A stretch of 64,000 nucleotides of DNA from Pseudomonas alcaliphila JAB1 (GTDB lineage Bacteria > Pseudomonadota > Gammaproteobacteria > Pseudomonadales > Pseudomonadaceae): NCBI RefSeq assembly GCF_001941865.1, contig NZ_CP016162.1:4587501-4651500 (forward strand), written 5' to 3'. A program made the translations under genes and the position numbers. The notes beneath the pieces were generated by a model. It was not told the origin of the DNA, made no database searches, and saw only the letters and a list, made by a program, of their open reading frames with translations. Within the stretch, counting starts at the first letter, position 1; each line of letters begins with the position of its first letter. Positions 13,063-22,818 of the stretch are shown one piece after another.

Positions 13063-13345
13063 ATTTCTTCACGCGGCAGGCCGCGCCCGCTCTGGCCTGC
13101 CGCCACTTCCCGACGTACGGTAACATCCAGTTATCGTTGTCTCGCCCTTGACGCTCGGCAGAACGAACTATTCTGTTACTCAGGCCATCCCACTGAAGGT
13201 AGAGCCGGCAAACCGGCATCGGGCCATCGGTAACGACTTTTAGGTTTTGGGGGATTATTCCCGACTTCTTCGGAGCCGGAGTTACCCAGCACCTGCATGC
13301 ACGACCGATCCCGAGCCAGCTTTCAGCATCGAGCGAGGTGAAGTC
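13063..13345. other. Intergenic region with hairpin, likely prkA promoter region
   Basis: No gene is evident. An 8-bp inverted repeat (GGCAGGCC at 13075-13082 and GGCCTGCC at 13094-13101) just after glpE could terminate or protect the transcript, though no T tract follows. The remainder should hold the promoter of the prkA operon. I could not identify a sigma-factor signature with confidence. Confidence 0.45.
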
Positions 13346-15268
13346 ATGAGCATTTTCAGTCACTTCCAACAACGTTTCGAGGCGACCCGCCAGGAGGAGT
13401 ACTCGCTGCAGGAGTACCTCGAACTGTGCAAACAGGATCGCAGCGCCTACGCCACTGCGTCCGAGCGCCTGCTGATGGCCATTGGCGAGCCGGAACTACT
13501 GGACACCTCCAGCAATTCACGGCTATCACGCATCTTCTCCAACAAGGTCATCCGCCGTTATCCGGCCTTCGCCGACTTCCATGGCATGGAAGAGTGCATC
13601 GACCAGATCGTCTCCTACTTCCGCCATGCCGCTCAGGGCCTGGAAGAGAAGAAGCAGATTCTCTATCTGCTCGGCCCGGTGGGCGGCGGTAAATCCTCGC
13701 TGGCCGAGAAGCTCAAGCAACTGATGGAGAAGGTGCCCTTCTATGCCATCAAGGGCTCACCGGTATTCGAGTCGCCACTGGGGCTGTTCAACGCCACCGA
13801 GGACGGCGCCATCCTCGAAGAGGATTACGGCATCCCGCGCCGTTACCTCAGTTCGATCATGTCGCCCTGGGCCACCAAGCGCCTGCAGGAGTTCGGCGGC
13901 GACATCAGCCAGTTCCGCGTGGTCAAGCTCTATCCGTCGATCCTCAACCAGATCGCCGTGGCCAAGACTGAGCCGGGCGATGAGAACAACCAGGACATCT
14001 CCGCGCTGGTCGGCAAGGTGGATATCCGCAAGCTGGAGGAATACCCGCAGAACGACGCCGACGCCTACAGCTACTCAGGCGCGCTGTGCCGGGCCAACCA
14101 GGGCCTGATGGAATTCGTCGAGATGTTCAAGGCGCCGATCAAGGTCTTGCACCCGCTGCTGACTGCCACCCAGGAAGGCAACTACAACAGCACCGAAGGC
14201 CTCGGCGCGATTCCCTACAGCGGCATCCTGCTGGCCCACTCCAACGAGTCCGAGTGGCACAGCTTCCGTAACAACAAGAACAACGAGGCCTTCATCGACC
14301 GTATCTACATCGTCAAGGTGCCCTACTGCCTGCGCGTGACCGACGAGATCAAGATCTACGACAAGCTGTTGATCAACAGCTCGCTGGCCAAGGCCCATTG
14401 CGCGCCGGACACCCTGAAGATGCTTGCCCAGTTCTCCACCCTGTCGCGCCTGAAGGAACCGGAGAACTCCAACATCTACTCGAAGATGCGCGTCTACGAC
14501 GGCGAGAACCTCAAGGACACCGACCCGAAAGCCAAGTCGATTCAGGAATACCGCGACAGCGCCGGTGTCGATGAAGGCATGAACGGCCTGTCGACCCGCT
14601 TCGCCTTCAAGATCCTGTCCAAGGTATTCAACTTCGATCCGCACGAGATCGCCGCCAACCCGGTACACCTGCTGTACGTGCTGGAGCAGCAGATCGAGCA
14701 GGAGCAATTCCCCGCCGAGGTGCGCGAGCGCTACCTGCGCTACATCAAGGAATACCTGGCGCCGCGCTACATCGAGTTTATCGGCAAGGAAATCCAGACT
14801 GCCTACCTGGAGTCCTACAGCGAATACGGGCAGAACATCTTCGACCGCTACGTGCTGTACGCCGACTTCTGGATTCAGGATCAGGAGTACCGCGACCCGG
14901 AGACCGGCGAGATTCTCAACCGCGTAGCGCTCAACGAGGAGCTGGAGAAGATCGAAAAGCCGGCCGGCATCAGCAACCCGAAGGATTTCCGCAACGAAAT
15001 CGTCAACTTCGTACTGCGCGCCCGCGCCAACAACAACGGCAAGAACCCCACCTGGCTCAGCTACGAGAAGCTGCGCGTGGTCATCGAGAAGAAGATGTTC
15101 TCCAACACCGAGGATCTGCTCCCGGTCATCAGCTTCAACGCCAAAGGCAGCAAGGAGGATCAGCAGAAGCACAACGACTTCGTCAAACGCATGGTCGAGC
15201 GCGGCTACACCGAGAAGCAGGTGCGCCTGCTGTCGGAGTGGTACCTGCGGGTTCGCAAGTCTCAGTAA
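13346..15268 (+). CDS. prkA: PrkA family serine protein kinase / AAA protein (YeaG)
   Basis: The 640-residue protein has an AAA-type N-terminal half with Walker A GPVGGGKSS, and a C-terminal PrkA-type kinase domain. In enterobacteria YeaG acts with YeaH in stationary-phase and nitrogen-starvation adaptation. I chose the ATG at 13346 (MSIFSHFQQRF), preceded by a GAGGTGA ribosome-binding sequence. The frame runs further upstream without family-like residues. It leads the conserved three-gene order prkA-yeaH-spoVR. Confidence 0.94.
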   Translation: MSIFSHFQQRFEATRQEEYSLQEYLELCKQDRSAYATASERLLMAIGEPELLDTSSNSRLSRIFSNKVIRRYPAFADFHGMEECIDQIVSYFRHAAQGLEEKKQILYLLGPVGGGKSSLAEKLKQLMEKVPFYAIKGSPVFESPLGLFNATEDGAILEEDYGIPRRYLSSIMSPWATKRLQEFGGDISQFRVVKLYPSILNQIAVAKTEPGDENNQDISALVGKVDIRKLEEYPQNDADAYSYSGALCRANQGLMEFVEMFKAPIKVLHPLLTATQEGNYNSTEGLGAIPYSGILLAHSNESEWHSFRNNKNNEAFIDRIYIVKVPYCLRVTDEIKIYDKLLINSSLAKAHCAPDTLKMLAQFSTLSRLKEPENSNIYSKMRVYDGENLKDTDPKAKSIQEYRDSAGVDEGMNGLSTRFAFKILSKVFNFDPHEIAANPVHLLYVLEQQIEQEQFPAEVRERYLRYIKEYLAPRYIEFIGKEIQTAYLESYSEYGQNIFDRYVLYADFWIQDQEYRDPETGEILNRVALNEELEKIEKPAGISNPKDFRNEIVNFVLRARANNNGKNPTWLSYEKLRVVIEKKMFSNTEDLLPVISFNAKGSKEDQQKHNDFVKRMVERGYTEKQVRLLSEWYLRVRKSQ

Positions 15269-15306
15269 GCCTAATCCGGCGCGCGGCGCGTGCCGGGTCA
15301 TTCGCT

Positions 15307-15330
15307 GCCTGCCTGTGGCTATGGGCAGGC
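15307..15330 (+). repeat. Intercistronic hairpin between prkA and yeaH
   Basis: GCCTGCC and GGCAGGC form a 7-bp stem with a 10-base loop and no T tract. It may modulate mRNA stability or partial termination inside the operon. Confidence 0.45.
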
Positions 15331-15342
15331 TAGGGAGACGTC

Positions 15343-16614
15343 ATGAGCTACGTGATCGACCGACGCCTCAACGGCAAAAACAAGAGCACGGTTAACCGCC
15401 AGCGCTTCCTGCGGCGTTACCGTGAACACATCAAGAAGGCGGTGGAGGAAGCCGTCAGCCGGCGCTCCATCACCGACATGGAGCACGGCGAGCAGATCAG
15501 CATTCCCGGTCGCGATATCGATGAGCCGGTGCTGCACCATGGCCGCGGCGGCAAGCAGACCATCGTCCACCCCGGCAACAAGGAATTCACCACCGGCGAG
15601 CGCATCCCACGGCCACAAGGCGGCGGTGGTGGACGCGGCAGTGGCAAGGCGAGCAACTCCGGCGAAGGCATGGACGAGTTCGTCTTCCAGATCACCCAGG
15701 AGGAATTCCTCGACTTCATGTTCGAGGACCTGGAGTTGCCCAATCTGGTCAAGCGCCACCTGACCGGTGCGGAAACCTTCAAGACCGTGCGCGCCGGTAT
15801 CAGCAACGAGGGCAACCCCTCGCGCATCAACATCGTGCGCACCCTGCGTTCGGCCCACGCACGGCGCATCGCCCTGTCTGGTTCCAGCCGCGCCAAATTG
15901 CGCGAAGCCAAAGCCGAACTGGAGCGATTACGCCGGGAAGAGCCGGACAACTTCGGCGATATCCAGGCCATTCAGGAGGAAATCGAACGTCTCAGCGCGC
16001 GCATCCATCGTGTGCCGTTTCTCGACACCTTCGACCTCAAGTACAACCTGCTGACCAAACAGCCCAACCCCAGTTCCAAGGCGGTGATGTTCTGCCTGAT
16101 GGACGTCTCCGGCTCCATGACCCAGGCCACCAAGGACGTGGCCAAACGCTTCTTCATCCTCCTGTACCTGTTCCTCAAGCGCAATTACGACAAGATCGAC
16201 GTGGTCTTCATCCGCCACCACACCAGTGCCAAGGAAGTGGACGAGGAGGAGTTCTTCTACTCCCGCGAAACCGGCGGCACCATCGTTTCCAGCGCCCTGA
16301 AGCTGATGCAGGAAGTCATGGCCGAGCGCTACCCGATCAACGAGTGGAACATCTATGCCGCCCAGGCGTCGGACGGCGACAACTGGAATGACGATTCACC
16401 GGTATGCAGGGATATATTGATCAACCAGATCATGCCGTTCGTGCAGTACTTCACCTACGTCGAGATCACCCCACGCGAACACCAGGCGTTGTGGTTCGAG
16501 TACGAACAAGTGGCCGAAGCCTTCGCCGAGAGCTTCGCCCAGCAGCAACTGGTGTCCGCCGCGGACATCTACCCGGTGTTCCGCGAACTGTTCCAGCGTC
16601 GTCTGGTGAGTTGA
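15343..16614 (+). CDS. yeaH: YeaH/YhbH family protein (DUF444, vWA-like)
   Basis: The 423-residue protein begins with the family's basic N-terminus ([19 protein letters not shown]) and contains a von Willebrand A-type metal-site motif (DVSGSM) near residue 255. A Gly-rich linker lies near residue 90. It is the functional partner of PrkA/YeaG in the stress response, with unknown molecular activity. The ribosome-binding sequence GGGAGACG precedes the ATG, and spoVR follows after 10 bp. Confidence 0.93.
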   Translation: MSYVIDRRLNGKNKSTVNRQRFLRRYREHIKKAVEEAVSRRSITDMEHGEQISIPGRDIDEPVLHHGRGGKQTIVHPGNKEFTTGERIPRPQGGGGGRGSGKASNSGEGMDEFVFQITQEEFLDFMFEDLELPNLVKRHLTGAETFKTVRAGISNEGNPSRINIVRTLRSAHARRIALSGSSRAKLREAKAELERLRREEPDNFGDIQAIQEEIERLSARIHRVPFLDTFDLKYNLLTKQPNPSSKAVMFCLMDVSGSMTQATKDVAKRFFILLYLFLKRNYDKIDVVFIRHHTSAKEVDEEEFFYSRETGGTIVSSALKLMQEVMAERYPINEWNIYAAQASDGDNWNDDSPVCRDILINQIMPFVQYFTYVEITPREHQALWFEYEQVAEAFAESFAQQQLVSAADIYPVFRELFQRRLVS

Positions 16615-16624
16615 GGGCCAAGCC

Positions 16625-18190
16625 ATGAATGCCAGCAGCAGAAAGCGCGAGCCGATCTCCACCGGTTCGGAATGGACCTTCGACCTGATCCGCCAGTACG
16701 ACAAGGAAATCGCCCGCATCGCCGAGCGCTATGCGCTGGACACCTACCCCAACCAGATCGAGGTGATCACTGCCGAGCAGATGATGGATGCCTACGCCTC
16801 GGTGGGCATGCCGCTCGGCTACCACCACTGGTCATACGGCAAGCACTTCCTTTCCACCGAAAAAGGCTACAAGCGCGGGCAGATGGGCCTGGCCTACGAG
16901 ATCGTGATCAACTCCGATCCTTGCATCGCCTACCTGATGGAGGAAAACACCATCTGCATGCAGGCACTGGTGATCGCCCACGCGTGCTACGGCCACAACA
17001 GCTTCTTCAAGGGCAACTACTTGTTCCGTACCTGGACGGACGCCAGCTCGATCATCGATTACCTGGTGTTCGCCAAGCAGTACATCATGCAGTGCGAGGA
17101 GCGCTACGGCATCGATGCCGTGGAGGAGTTGCTCGACTCCTGCCACGCGCTGATGAATTACGGCGTAGACCGTTACAAACGCCCCTACCCCATCTCCGCC
17201 GAGGAGGAACGTCGGCGCCAGAAGGAACGCGAGGAACACCTGCAGAAGCAGATCAACGACCTGTGGCGCACCATTCCCAGGAATGCAGGCAAGGGCAGCG
17301 AGAAGGACAGCAAGCGTTTCCCCGCCGAACCGCAGGAAAACATCCTCTATTTTCTGGAAAAACACGCGCCCTTGCTGGAGCCCTGGCAGCGCGAGGTGAT
17401 CCGCATCGTGCGTAAGATCGCCCAGTATTTCTACCCGCAGCGTCAGACTCAGGTGATGAACGAAGGCTGGGCGACCTTCTGGCACTACACCCTGATGAAC
17501 GATCTGTACGACGAAGGCCTGGTCACCGACGGTTTCATGATGGAGTTCCTGCAGTCGCACACCAGCGTGGTCTACCAGCCGCCGTTCGACAGCCCCTACT
17601 ACAGCGGTATCAATCCCTACGCCCTGGGTTTTGCCATGTACCGCGACATCCGCCGTATTTGCGAAAACCCCACCGAAGAGGACAAAAGCTGGTTCCCGGA
17701 TATCGCCGGCAGCGACTGGCTGACTACGCTCAAGTTCGCCATGAACAGCTTCAAGGACGAGAGTTTCATCCTGCAGTTCCTCTCGCCCAAGGTGATTCGC
17801 GACTTCAAGCTGTTCGGTATTCTCGACGACGACCAGAAGGACGAACTGCTGGTGCCGGCCATTCATGACGAACCGGGTTACCGCACCATCCGCGAACTGC
17901 TCGCCGCGCAGTACAACCTGGGCAACCGCGAGCCCAACGTGCAGATCTGGAACATCGACCGCCGCGGCGACCGCTCGCTGACCCTGCGCCATCAGCAGCA
18001 CGACCGCAAACCGCTGGGCGACTCCACTGGCGAAGTACTCAAGCATCTGCACCGGCTGTGGGGCTTTGACATTCACCTGGAGGTCTGCCAGGGCGACCAG
18101 TTGATCACCACCCAGCATGTACCACCACGCGGCAGCTCGGAGAACGACAGCGAATACCCGAGGCTGGACCTGATCATTCCGCCGATTTGA
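16625..18190 (+). CDS. spoVR: SpoVR family protein (YcgB)
   Basis: The 521-residue protein matches SpoVR/YcgB in length and in its conserved central region (EGWATFWHYTLMNDL) and HPRG-like C-terminus. SpoVR is needed for spore cortex formation in Bacillus. In non-sporulating bacteria such as this one the role is unknown but tied to PrkA and YeaH, whose genes it follows directly. The operon order supports a shared stationary-phase or stress function. Confidence 0.93.
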   Translation: MNASSRKREPISTGSEWTFDLIRQYDKEIARIAERYALDTYPNQIEVITAEQMMDAYASVGMPLGYHHWSYGKHFLSTEKGYKRGQMGLAYEIVINSDPCIAYLMEENTICMQALVIAHACYGHNSFFKGNYLFRTWTDASSIIDYLVFAKQYIMQCEERYGIDAVEELLDSCHALMNYGVDRYKRPYPISAEEERRRQKEREEHLQKQINDLWRTIPRNAGKGSEKDSKRFPAEPQENILYFLEKHAPLLEPWQREVIRIVRKIAQYFYPQRQTQVMNEGWATFWHYTLMNDLYDEGLVTDGFMMEFLQSHTSVVYQPPFDSPYYSGINPYALGFAMYRDIRRICENPTEEDKSWFPDIAGSDWLTTLKFAMNSFKDESFILQFLSPKVIRDFKLFGILDDDQKDELLVPAIHDEPGYRTIRELLAAQYNLGNREPNVQIWNIDRRGDRSLTLRHQQHDRKPLGDSTGEVLKHLHRLWGFDIHLEVCQGDQLITTQHVPPRGSSENDSEYPRLDLIIPPI

Positions 18191-18247
18191 TCGCCTGCGC
18201 GCTCGACACGTTCTTCGGTATCCTCTGCGCTCAGTGGAGGAACATAC

Positions 18248-19480
18248 ATGCAGATCTACAAAGTCGGCGGTGCCGTGCGCGATCGCCTGCTTGGCCGCCC
18301 CATCAGTGAAGTGGACTGGGTCGTGGTCGGCGCCAGCGCCGAGCAGATGCTCGAACTCGGCTATCGCCCGGTGGGCGCCGACTTTCCGGTGTTCCTGCAC
18401 CCGCAAACGGGCGAGGAATATGCTCTGGCCCGCACCGAGCGCAAGAGCGGGCGCGGCTATGGCGGTTTTACCTTCCACGCCAGCCCCGACGTCACCCTGG
18501 AACAAGACCTGATCCGCCGCGACCTGACCGTCAATGCCATGGCCGAGGACGACCAGGGTAACCTGATCGATCCCAATAACGGCCAGCAAGACCTTGAAGC
18601 CCGCATCCTGCGCCACGTTTCCCCGGCATTCGCCGAAGATCCGCTGCGTGTCCTGCGCGTGGCCCGCTTCGCCGCGCGCTATGCGCCGCTCGGCTTCAGC
18701 GTCGCGCCAGAAACCCTGATGCTGATGCGTCAGTTGGCCGAGTCCGGCGAACTGGTCCACCTCACCGCCGAACGCAGCTGGAAGGAAATCTCCCGCGCCC
18801 TGATGGAGCCGCGTCCGGACGTGTTCGTCCAGGTGCTGCGCGACTGCGGCGCGCTGGCCGCACTGCTGCCGGAAGTGGACGATCTGTTCGGTGTGCCACA
18901 ACCGCAGGCACACCACCCGGAAATCGATACCGGCGTGCATGTGCTCAGCGTGCTGCGCCAGTGTGCGGAGCACGACCAGCCGCTGAACGTGCGCTGGGCC
19001 AGCCTGCTGCATGACGTCGGTAAAGGCCTGACGCCCGAGGATGAGTGGCCGCGGCATATCGCTCACGAGCAAAAGGGCCTGCGCCTGATCCAGGCGATCA
19101 ACGAACGCTGCAAAGCGCCCCGTGACTGCGCCGAGCTGGCAATGCTGGTCGGTGAGTTTCATACCCATGGCCATCGCGCGCTGGAGTTGCGCCCCTCGAC
19201 GCTACTGGAACTGCTGCAACGCTTCGACGTGTTCCGCCGCCCGCAGCGCTTCGCCGAATTCGTCGCCGCCTGCGAGATGGATGCGCGTGGTCGCCTGGGC
19301 CTGGAACAACGCGAATACCCACAGGGCGCCTACCTGCTGGGCGCCGCCGAGGCAGCACGACAGGTACCGGTCAAGCCGTTGCTGGAGAAGGGATTCAAGG
19401 GCGCAGAGCTGGGCGAGGCGCTCAACCGCGAGCGTCTGAAGGCGCTCAAGGCCTACAAAGCGCAACATGCCCCCTCGTAG
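18248..19480 (+). CDS. cca: Multifunctional CCA tRNA nucleotidyltransferase
   Basis: This enzyme adds or repairs the 3' CCA of tRNAs. The 410-residue protein opens with [15 protein letters not shown] and the catalytic EVDWVVVGA metal-site segment of class II nucleotidyltransferases, followed by [12 protein letters not shown]-terminal HD domain with [11 protein letters not shown] gives the phosphatase/phosphodiesterase activities of the long form. The ATG follows a strong GGAGG site. The TAG stop at 19478 falls inside a repeat element. Confidence 0.95.
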   Translation: MQIYKVGGAVRDRLLGRPISEVDWVVVGASAEQMLELGYRPVGADFPVFLHPQTGEEYALARTERKSGRGYGGFTFHASPDVTLEQDLIRRDLTVNAMAEDDQGNLIDPNNGQQDLEARILRHVSPAFAEDPLRVLRVARFAARYAPLGFSVAPETLMLMRQLAESGELVHLTAERSWKEISRALMEPRPDVFVQVLRDCGALAALLPEVDDLFGVPQPQAHHPEIDTGVHVLSVLRQCAEHDQPLNVRWASLLHDVGKGLTPEDEWPRHIAHEQKGLRLIQAINERCKAPRDCAELAMLVGEFHTHGHRALELRPSTLLELLQRFDVFRRPQRFAEFVAACEMDARGRLGLEQREYPQGAYLLGAAEAARQVPVKPLLEKGFKGAELGEALNRERLKALKAYKAQHAPS

Positions 19481-19541
19481 GAGCCCGCTTGCGGGCGATA
19501 TCGCTGCCAGAAACGCTCATCGCCGGCAAGCCGGCTCCTAC
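19476..19541. repeat. REP-like inverted repeat overlapping the cca stop
   Basis: GTAGGAGCCCGCTTGCGGGC on the left is mirrored by GCCGGCAAGCCGGCTCCTAC on the right, the design of Pseudomonas REP/REPIN elements, with palindromic sub-arms. The cca TAG stop is supplied by the GTAGGAGC end of the element. Confidence 0.8.
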
Positions 19542-19554
19542 AGACCGCAGCAGC

Positions 19555-19612
19555 AGTAGCCCGGATGCAATCCGGGGCGATTCTGAGGCCCCCGGATTGC
19601 ATCCGGGCTACG
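19555..19612. repeat. Second inverted repeat overlapping the folK stop
   Basis: GTAGCCCGGATGCAATCCGG is mirrored by CCGGATTGCATCCGGGCTAC, making a near-perfect 58-base hairpin. The folK stop (complement of CTA at 19608-19610) lies within its right arm. This sequence family differs from the GTAGGAGC element beside it and could act as a bidirectional terminator between the convergent genes. Confidence 0.8.
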
Positions 19613-20141
19613 AAGGGCGCACCTGCAGCAACTCTGCCGGCGTCAGCTCGGTGCCACGCCACTGGAAAGCCGCTGGCCATAGCTGCTGATCGATCTGCGC
19701 CGAGGCCCACAGCTCGGCGAACGAGCGGCCAGCCACCGGGTGCTGCAGCTGCGGCGCCAACAGCGCCAGCGGCCAGAGCACGAAGGCGTTCTTGAGAATT
19801 TCCGCACGCGGCAGGATCAGGCCGTTGAAATTGCCGACCTGCTCGCCATACAGCAGCACGTCGATATCCAGCGGCAAACCCTTGCGCTCCGGCGCGTAGC
19901 GGCCATTGTCGGCTTCGATGAATTTCAGCCGACGGTCCAGCTCCAGCAAGGGCAGCTCGGTTTCGCCGACCACCACCAGGTTGAAGAAGTTACCGCTCTT
20001 GATGCCCACCGCATGGCTCTCGAACACCGGCGAGCAGCGCATGTCGCTGAGCAGCCCCGCCAACGCATCGAGACCTGCGGTGAGGTGAGCCTCGCGCTCG
20101 ACATTGCTGCCGAGGCCGAGAAAGACCCGAGTCAGAGGCAT
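19608..20141 (-). CDS. folK: 2-amino-4-hydroxy-6-hydroxymethyldihydropteridine diphosphokinase
   Basis: FolK transfers pyrophosphate from ATP to 6-hydroxymethyl-dihydropterin in folate synthesis. The 177-residue protein starts VFLGLGSNVEREAHL and carries the family signature ERKGLPLDIDVLLYG and the downstream LILPRAEILKNAFVL. It overlaps folB by ten bases, so the two genes encoding consecutive pterin steps are coupled. Its C-terminus ends inside an inverted repeat. Confidence 0.93.
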   Translation of the reverse strand: MPLTRVFLGLGSNVEREAHLTAGLDALAGLLSDMRCSPVFESHAVGIKSGNFFNLVVVGETELPLLELDRRLKFIEADNGRYAPERKGLPLDIDVLLYGEQVGNFNGLILPRAEILKNAFVLWPLALLAPQLQHPVAGRSFAELWASAQIDQQLWPAAFQWRGTELTPAELLQVRPS

Positions 20142-20488
20142 CCGCGCTCGATCTCCACGCCCACGCCACCGCGAGCGGCTGGCACCGCGCCGGGCTTGGT
20201 CAGCTTCAGGCGCATCCAGGGAATGTTGAACTCTTCCATCAGGGTCTGCACCAGCCGTTCGGCGAAGGTCTCAACCAGGATGAACTGCGACTCGGCCGCG
20301 AAGGCCTGAATGCGCGTGGACACGCTGGCGTAGTCGAGCGCCAGGTTGAGGTCATCACCGGCGGCGGCGGGGCGGTTGTCCCAGGCCATCTGCAGGTCCA
20401 GGCGCAGGCACTGGCGAATCTCGCGCTCCCAATCGTAGGCGCCGATCACCGTGTCGACTTCCAGCCCCTCGATAAATACTCTGTCCAC
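20132..20488 (-). CDS. folB: Dihydroneopterin aldolase
   Basis: FolB converts dihydroneopterin to 6-hydroxymethyl-dihydropterin and glycolaldehyde. I chose the GTG at 20488 (VDRVFIEGLEVDTVIG), which gives 118 residues, the family length, and is preceded by a GGAGAG sequence. An upstream start at 20506 would add six arginine-rich residues. The conserved GAYDWER segment and the LVETFAERLV helix are present. It is divergent from plsY. Confidence 0.92.
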   Translation of the reverse strand: MDRVFIEGLEVDTVIGAYDWEREIRQCLRLDLQMAWDNRPAAAGDDLNLALDYASVSTRIQAFAAESQFILVETFAERLVQTLMEEFNIPWMRLKLTKPGAVPAARGGVGVEIERGCL

Positions 20489-20563
20489 CCGCACTCTCCG
20501 CGCCACGACAAGGGCGCTGCACCTCGTTAGAATCGGGCCACCCCATGCCCTGGAATGGCCACC

Positions 20564-21133
20564 ATGTTCTGGCTTCTGGCAATCCTTGCCTACCTGCTCG
20601 GTTCGTTGTCCTTCGCCATCCTGCTCAGCCGACTTGCAGGCGGGCCAGACCCGCGCGCCAGTGGTTCGGGCAACCCCGGCGCCACCAACATGCTGCGCGT
20701 GGCCGGCAAGAAACTCGCCGTGATGACGCTGATCGGCGACCTGTTCAAGGGCCTGCTACCAATCCTGATCGCCAAGCTGTTCGGCCTCAGCCTGCACCAA
20801 CAGGCCTGGATCGGCCTGGCGGCTGTCGTCGGTCATCTTTACCCACTGTACTTCCGCTTTCGAGGCGGCAAGGGCGTGGCCACTGCCGCCGGCATGCTGC
20901 TCGGCCTCTACCCACCGGCCGCCTTGCTCGCCCTGGCGGCCTGGGCCCTGGTATTTCTGCTGACCCGCATCAGCTCGCTGGCCTCACTGATCGCCACACC
21001 GCTGACACTGCCGCTGCTGGCCTGGCAACAACCGGCAGCCTTGCTACCGGCCTGCGTACTCACCGGATTGATCGTCTGGCGTCACCGCAGCAATCTGCGT
21101 GACCTGTTCGCCGGCCGCGAGCGGCGTTTTTGA
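20564..21133 (+). CDS. plsY: Glycerol-3-phosphate acyltransferase PlsY
   Basis: PlsY is an inner-membrane enzyme that transfers acyl groups from acyl-phosphate to glycerol-3-phosphate, the first step of phospholipid synthesis. The 189-residue protein has about five membrane helices and the three family motifs: [23 protein letters not shown] and the loop near [10 protein letters not shown]. The ATG at 20564 ([15 protein letters not shown]) gives family length. An ATG three codons earlier (20555) is possible. Confidence 0.93.
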   Translation: MFWLLAILAYLLGSLSFAILLSRLAGGPDPRASGSGNPGATNMLRVAGKKLAVMTLIGDLFKGLLPILIAKLFGLSLHQQAWIGLAAVVGHLYPLYFRFRGGKGVATAAGMLLGLYPPAALLALAAWALVFLLTRISSLASLIATPLTLPLLAWQQPAALLPACVLTGLIVWRHRSNLRDLFAGRERRF

Positions 21134-21148
21134 CTGAAAAACAAAACC

Positions 21149-21206
21149 TGTAGGAGCGAGCTCTGCTCGCGAACCGAAAAGCTTCGCGAGCAGAGCTCGC
21201 TCCTAC
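21149..21206. repeat. REP-like inverted repeat between plsY and tsaD
   Basis: TAGGAGCGAGCTCTGCTCGCGAA and its reverse complement flank an eight-base loop at about 21174-21181. It is a palindromic Pseudomonas intergenic element of the TAGGAGC type, in a convergent gene pair, and may terminate both transcripts. Confidence 0.8.
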
Positions 21207-21226
21207 GCGTAAATACCAAATGGCGC

Positions 21227-22252
21227 TCACAGCGCCGGCAGCGACTCCATCGGCCAACGCGCCTGCACCTTGATCGCCAGATCCTCATGCTGCCCGGCCA
21301 GCAAACGCTGGCACCCGGCGTAGGCGATCATCGCGCCGTTGTCGGTGCAGAAACGTGGCCGCGCGTAGAACACCTTGCCCTTCATATCACCCAGCATGCG
21401 TTCCAGGTGCTCACGCAACGCCTTGTTGGCACTCACGCCACCAGCGATGACCAGGCTGTTCAGCCCGCTCTGCTTGAGCGCGCGCTTGCACTTGATGGTC
21501 AGAGTCTCGACCACCGCCTGCTGGAAGGCCAGCGCGATGTCGCGACGGGCTTGGTCGAGGTCGTCACCGCTGTCGCGGCATTGCTGCCAGGTATTGAGCG
21601 CAAAGGTCTTGAGGCCGCTGAAGCTGAAATCCAGCCCCGGGCGATCGGTCATCGGCCGCGGGAAGACGAAGCGTCCCGGTGTGCCCTGCTCGGCCAGTTT
21701 GGCGATTTCCGGGCCGCCCGGATAATTCAGCCCCATCAGCTTGGCGGTCTTGTCGAAGGCCTCACCGGCGGCATCGTCCAGCGACTCGCCCAGCAACTGG
21801 TACTGGCCGATGCCATCGACTCGTACCAACTGGGTGTGGCCGCCGGACACCAACAAGGCGACGAATGGAAAGGCTGGCGGCTGCTCTTCCAGCATCGGCG
21901 CCAGCAAATGACCTTCCATATGGTGCACGCCGATGGCCGGCACGCCCCAGGCAAAGGCCAGCGCCTGCGCGCAGGAGGCACCGACCAGCAGCGCGCCGAC
22001 CAGGCCGGGGCCCGCCGTGTAGGCCAATGCATCGATATCGCTGGCCTGCTTGCCCGCCTCATCCAGCACCTGGCGGATCAGCGGCAGCATGCGCTTGACG
22101 TGATCGCGCGAGGCCAGTTCCGGCACGACGCCGCCGTAGACGCGATGCAGGTCGATCTGGCTGAACAGGGCGTCAGCCAGCAGGCCGCGCTCACTGTCAT
22201 AGAGCGCGACGCCGGTTTCATCGCAGGAGGTTTCCAATCCCAGTACGAGCAT
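21227..22252 (-). CDS. tsaD: tRNA threonylcarbamoyladenosine synthase subunit TsaD
   Basis: TsaD transfers the threonylcarbamoyl group to A37 of ANN-decoding tRNAs together with TsaB and TsaE. The 341-residue form starts at the ATG at 22252 ([14 protein letters not shown]). A start 11 codons upstream is not family-like. The metal-binding histidines appear in [12 protein letters not shown], and the ATP-binding ASKR-type fold motifs ([22 protein letters not shown]) are intact. It is divergent from rpsU, as in many gammaproteobacteria. Confidence 0.95.
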   Translation of the reverse strand: MLVLGLETSCDETGVALYDSERGLLADALFSQIDLHRVYGGVVPELASRDHVKRMLPLIRQVLDEAGKQASDIDALAYTAGPGLVGALLVGASCAQALAFAWGVPAIGVHHMEGHLLAPMLEEQPPAFPFVALLVSGGHTQLVRVDGIGQYQLLGESLDDAAGEAFDKTAKLMGLNYPGGPEIAKLAEQGTPGRFVFPRPMTDRPGLDFSFSGLKTFALNTWQQCRDSGDDLDQARRDIALAFQQAVVETLTIKCKRALKQSGLNSLVIAGGVSANKALREHLERMLGDMKGKVFYARPRFCTDNGAMIAYAGCQRLLAGQHEDLAIKVQARWPMESLPAL

Positions 22253-22456
22253 GGAGCTTGAGCCTTGATTTGCCGCGTGGAACAAAGGCGCGCATGATAA
22301 GCGCCGCCCGGCGGAGCGGCCAGCGCTTTTCGATCAGAGGCCTTTGCATTCCTCGGCTCGAGGGGGTAACATCCGCAACCCTTAAAAACCGACGCAACCC
22401 GAGCCATTTGCCGGGAGCGCGTCGAACACCGGTAATTAAACGAAGGTACGACCTGG

Positions 22457-22672
22457 ATGCCAGCCGTCAAAGTTAAAGAGAACGAACCCTTCGACGTAGC
22501 CCTGCGTCGTTTCAAGCGCTCCTGCGAAAAAGCCGGCGTACTGGCTGAAGTCCGTAGCCGCGAATTCTACGAAAAGCCGACCGCTGAGCGTAAGCGCAAA
22601 GCCGCTGCCGCTGTTAAGCGCCACGCCAAGAAAGTTCAGCGCGAGCAGCGTCGCAGCGTTCGCCTGTACTAA
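22457..22672 (+). CDS. rpsU: 30S ribosomal protein S21
   Basis: The 71-residue basic protein ([20 protein letters not shown]) is a full-length S21, which helps mRNA base-pairing during initiation. It is the first gene of the rpsU-dnaG-rpoD macromolecular-synthesis cluster. The roughly 170-bp gap to tsaD must contain its promoter. Confidence 0.97.
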   Translation: MPAVKVKENEPFDVALRRFKRSCEKAGVLAEVRSREFYEKPTAERKRKAAAAVKRHAKKVQREQRRSVRLY

Positions 22673-22694
22673 TACCGTACACGCAACGCTCGAA

Positions 22695-22714
22695 TGCCCG
22701 GCCCTGGCCGGGCA
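22695..22714 (+). terminator. Attenuator-like hairpin after rpsU
   Basis: TGCCCGGCC pairs with GGCCGGGCA around a two-base loop. The following tract is weak (TTGCATTTG). The position matches the known partial terminator between rpsU and dnaG that lowers primase expression relative to S21. Confidence 0.65.
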
Positions 22715-22727
22715 TTGCATTTGAAAG

Positions 22728-22765
22728 ACTCCGCCTCGCACCTTAGCGAGTGAGCGGAGTTTTTG
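22728..22765 (+). terminator. Terminator hairpin upstream of dnaG
   Basis: ACTCCGCCTCGC pairs, with mismatches, with GCGAGTGAGCGGAGT and is followed by TTTTT. Two successive hairpins between rpsU and dnaG indicate strong attenuation. Confidence 0.7.
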
Positions 22766-22818
22766 CTTTTCTACCAATCGCTGTCCCGCGTTCGCGCCGG
22801 GCAGTATGCTGAGCGCCT

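Noticed and set aside
14075..15301. A 408-codon frame antisense to prkA
   Set aside because: Leu/Val/Asp-rich shadow of a certain gene, no domain.
16832..19174. A 780-codon frame antisense to spoVR and cca
   Set aside because: It covers two unmistakable genes in the opposite direction; composition-driven shadow.
21287..22261. A 324-codon frame antisense to tsaD
   Set aside because: Shadow of a conserved gene, no domain signature.
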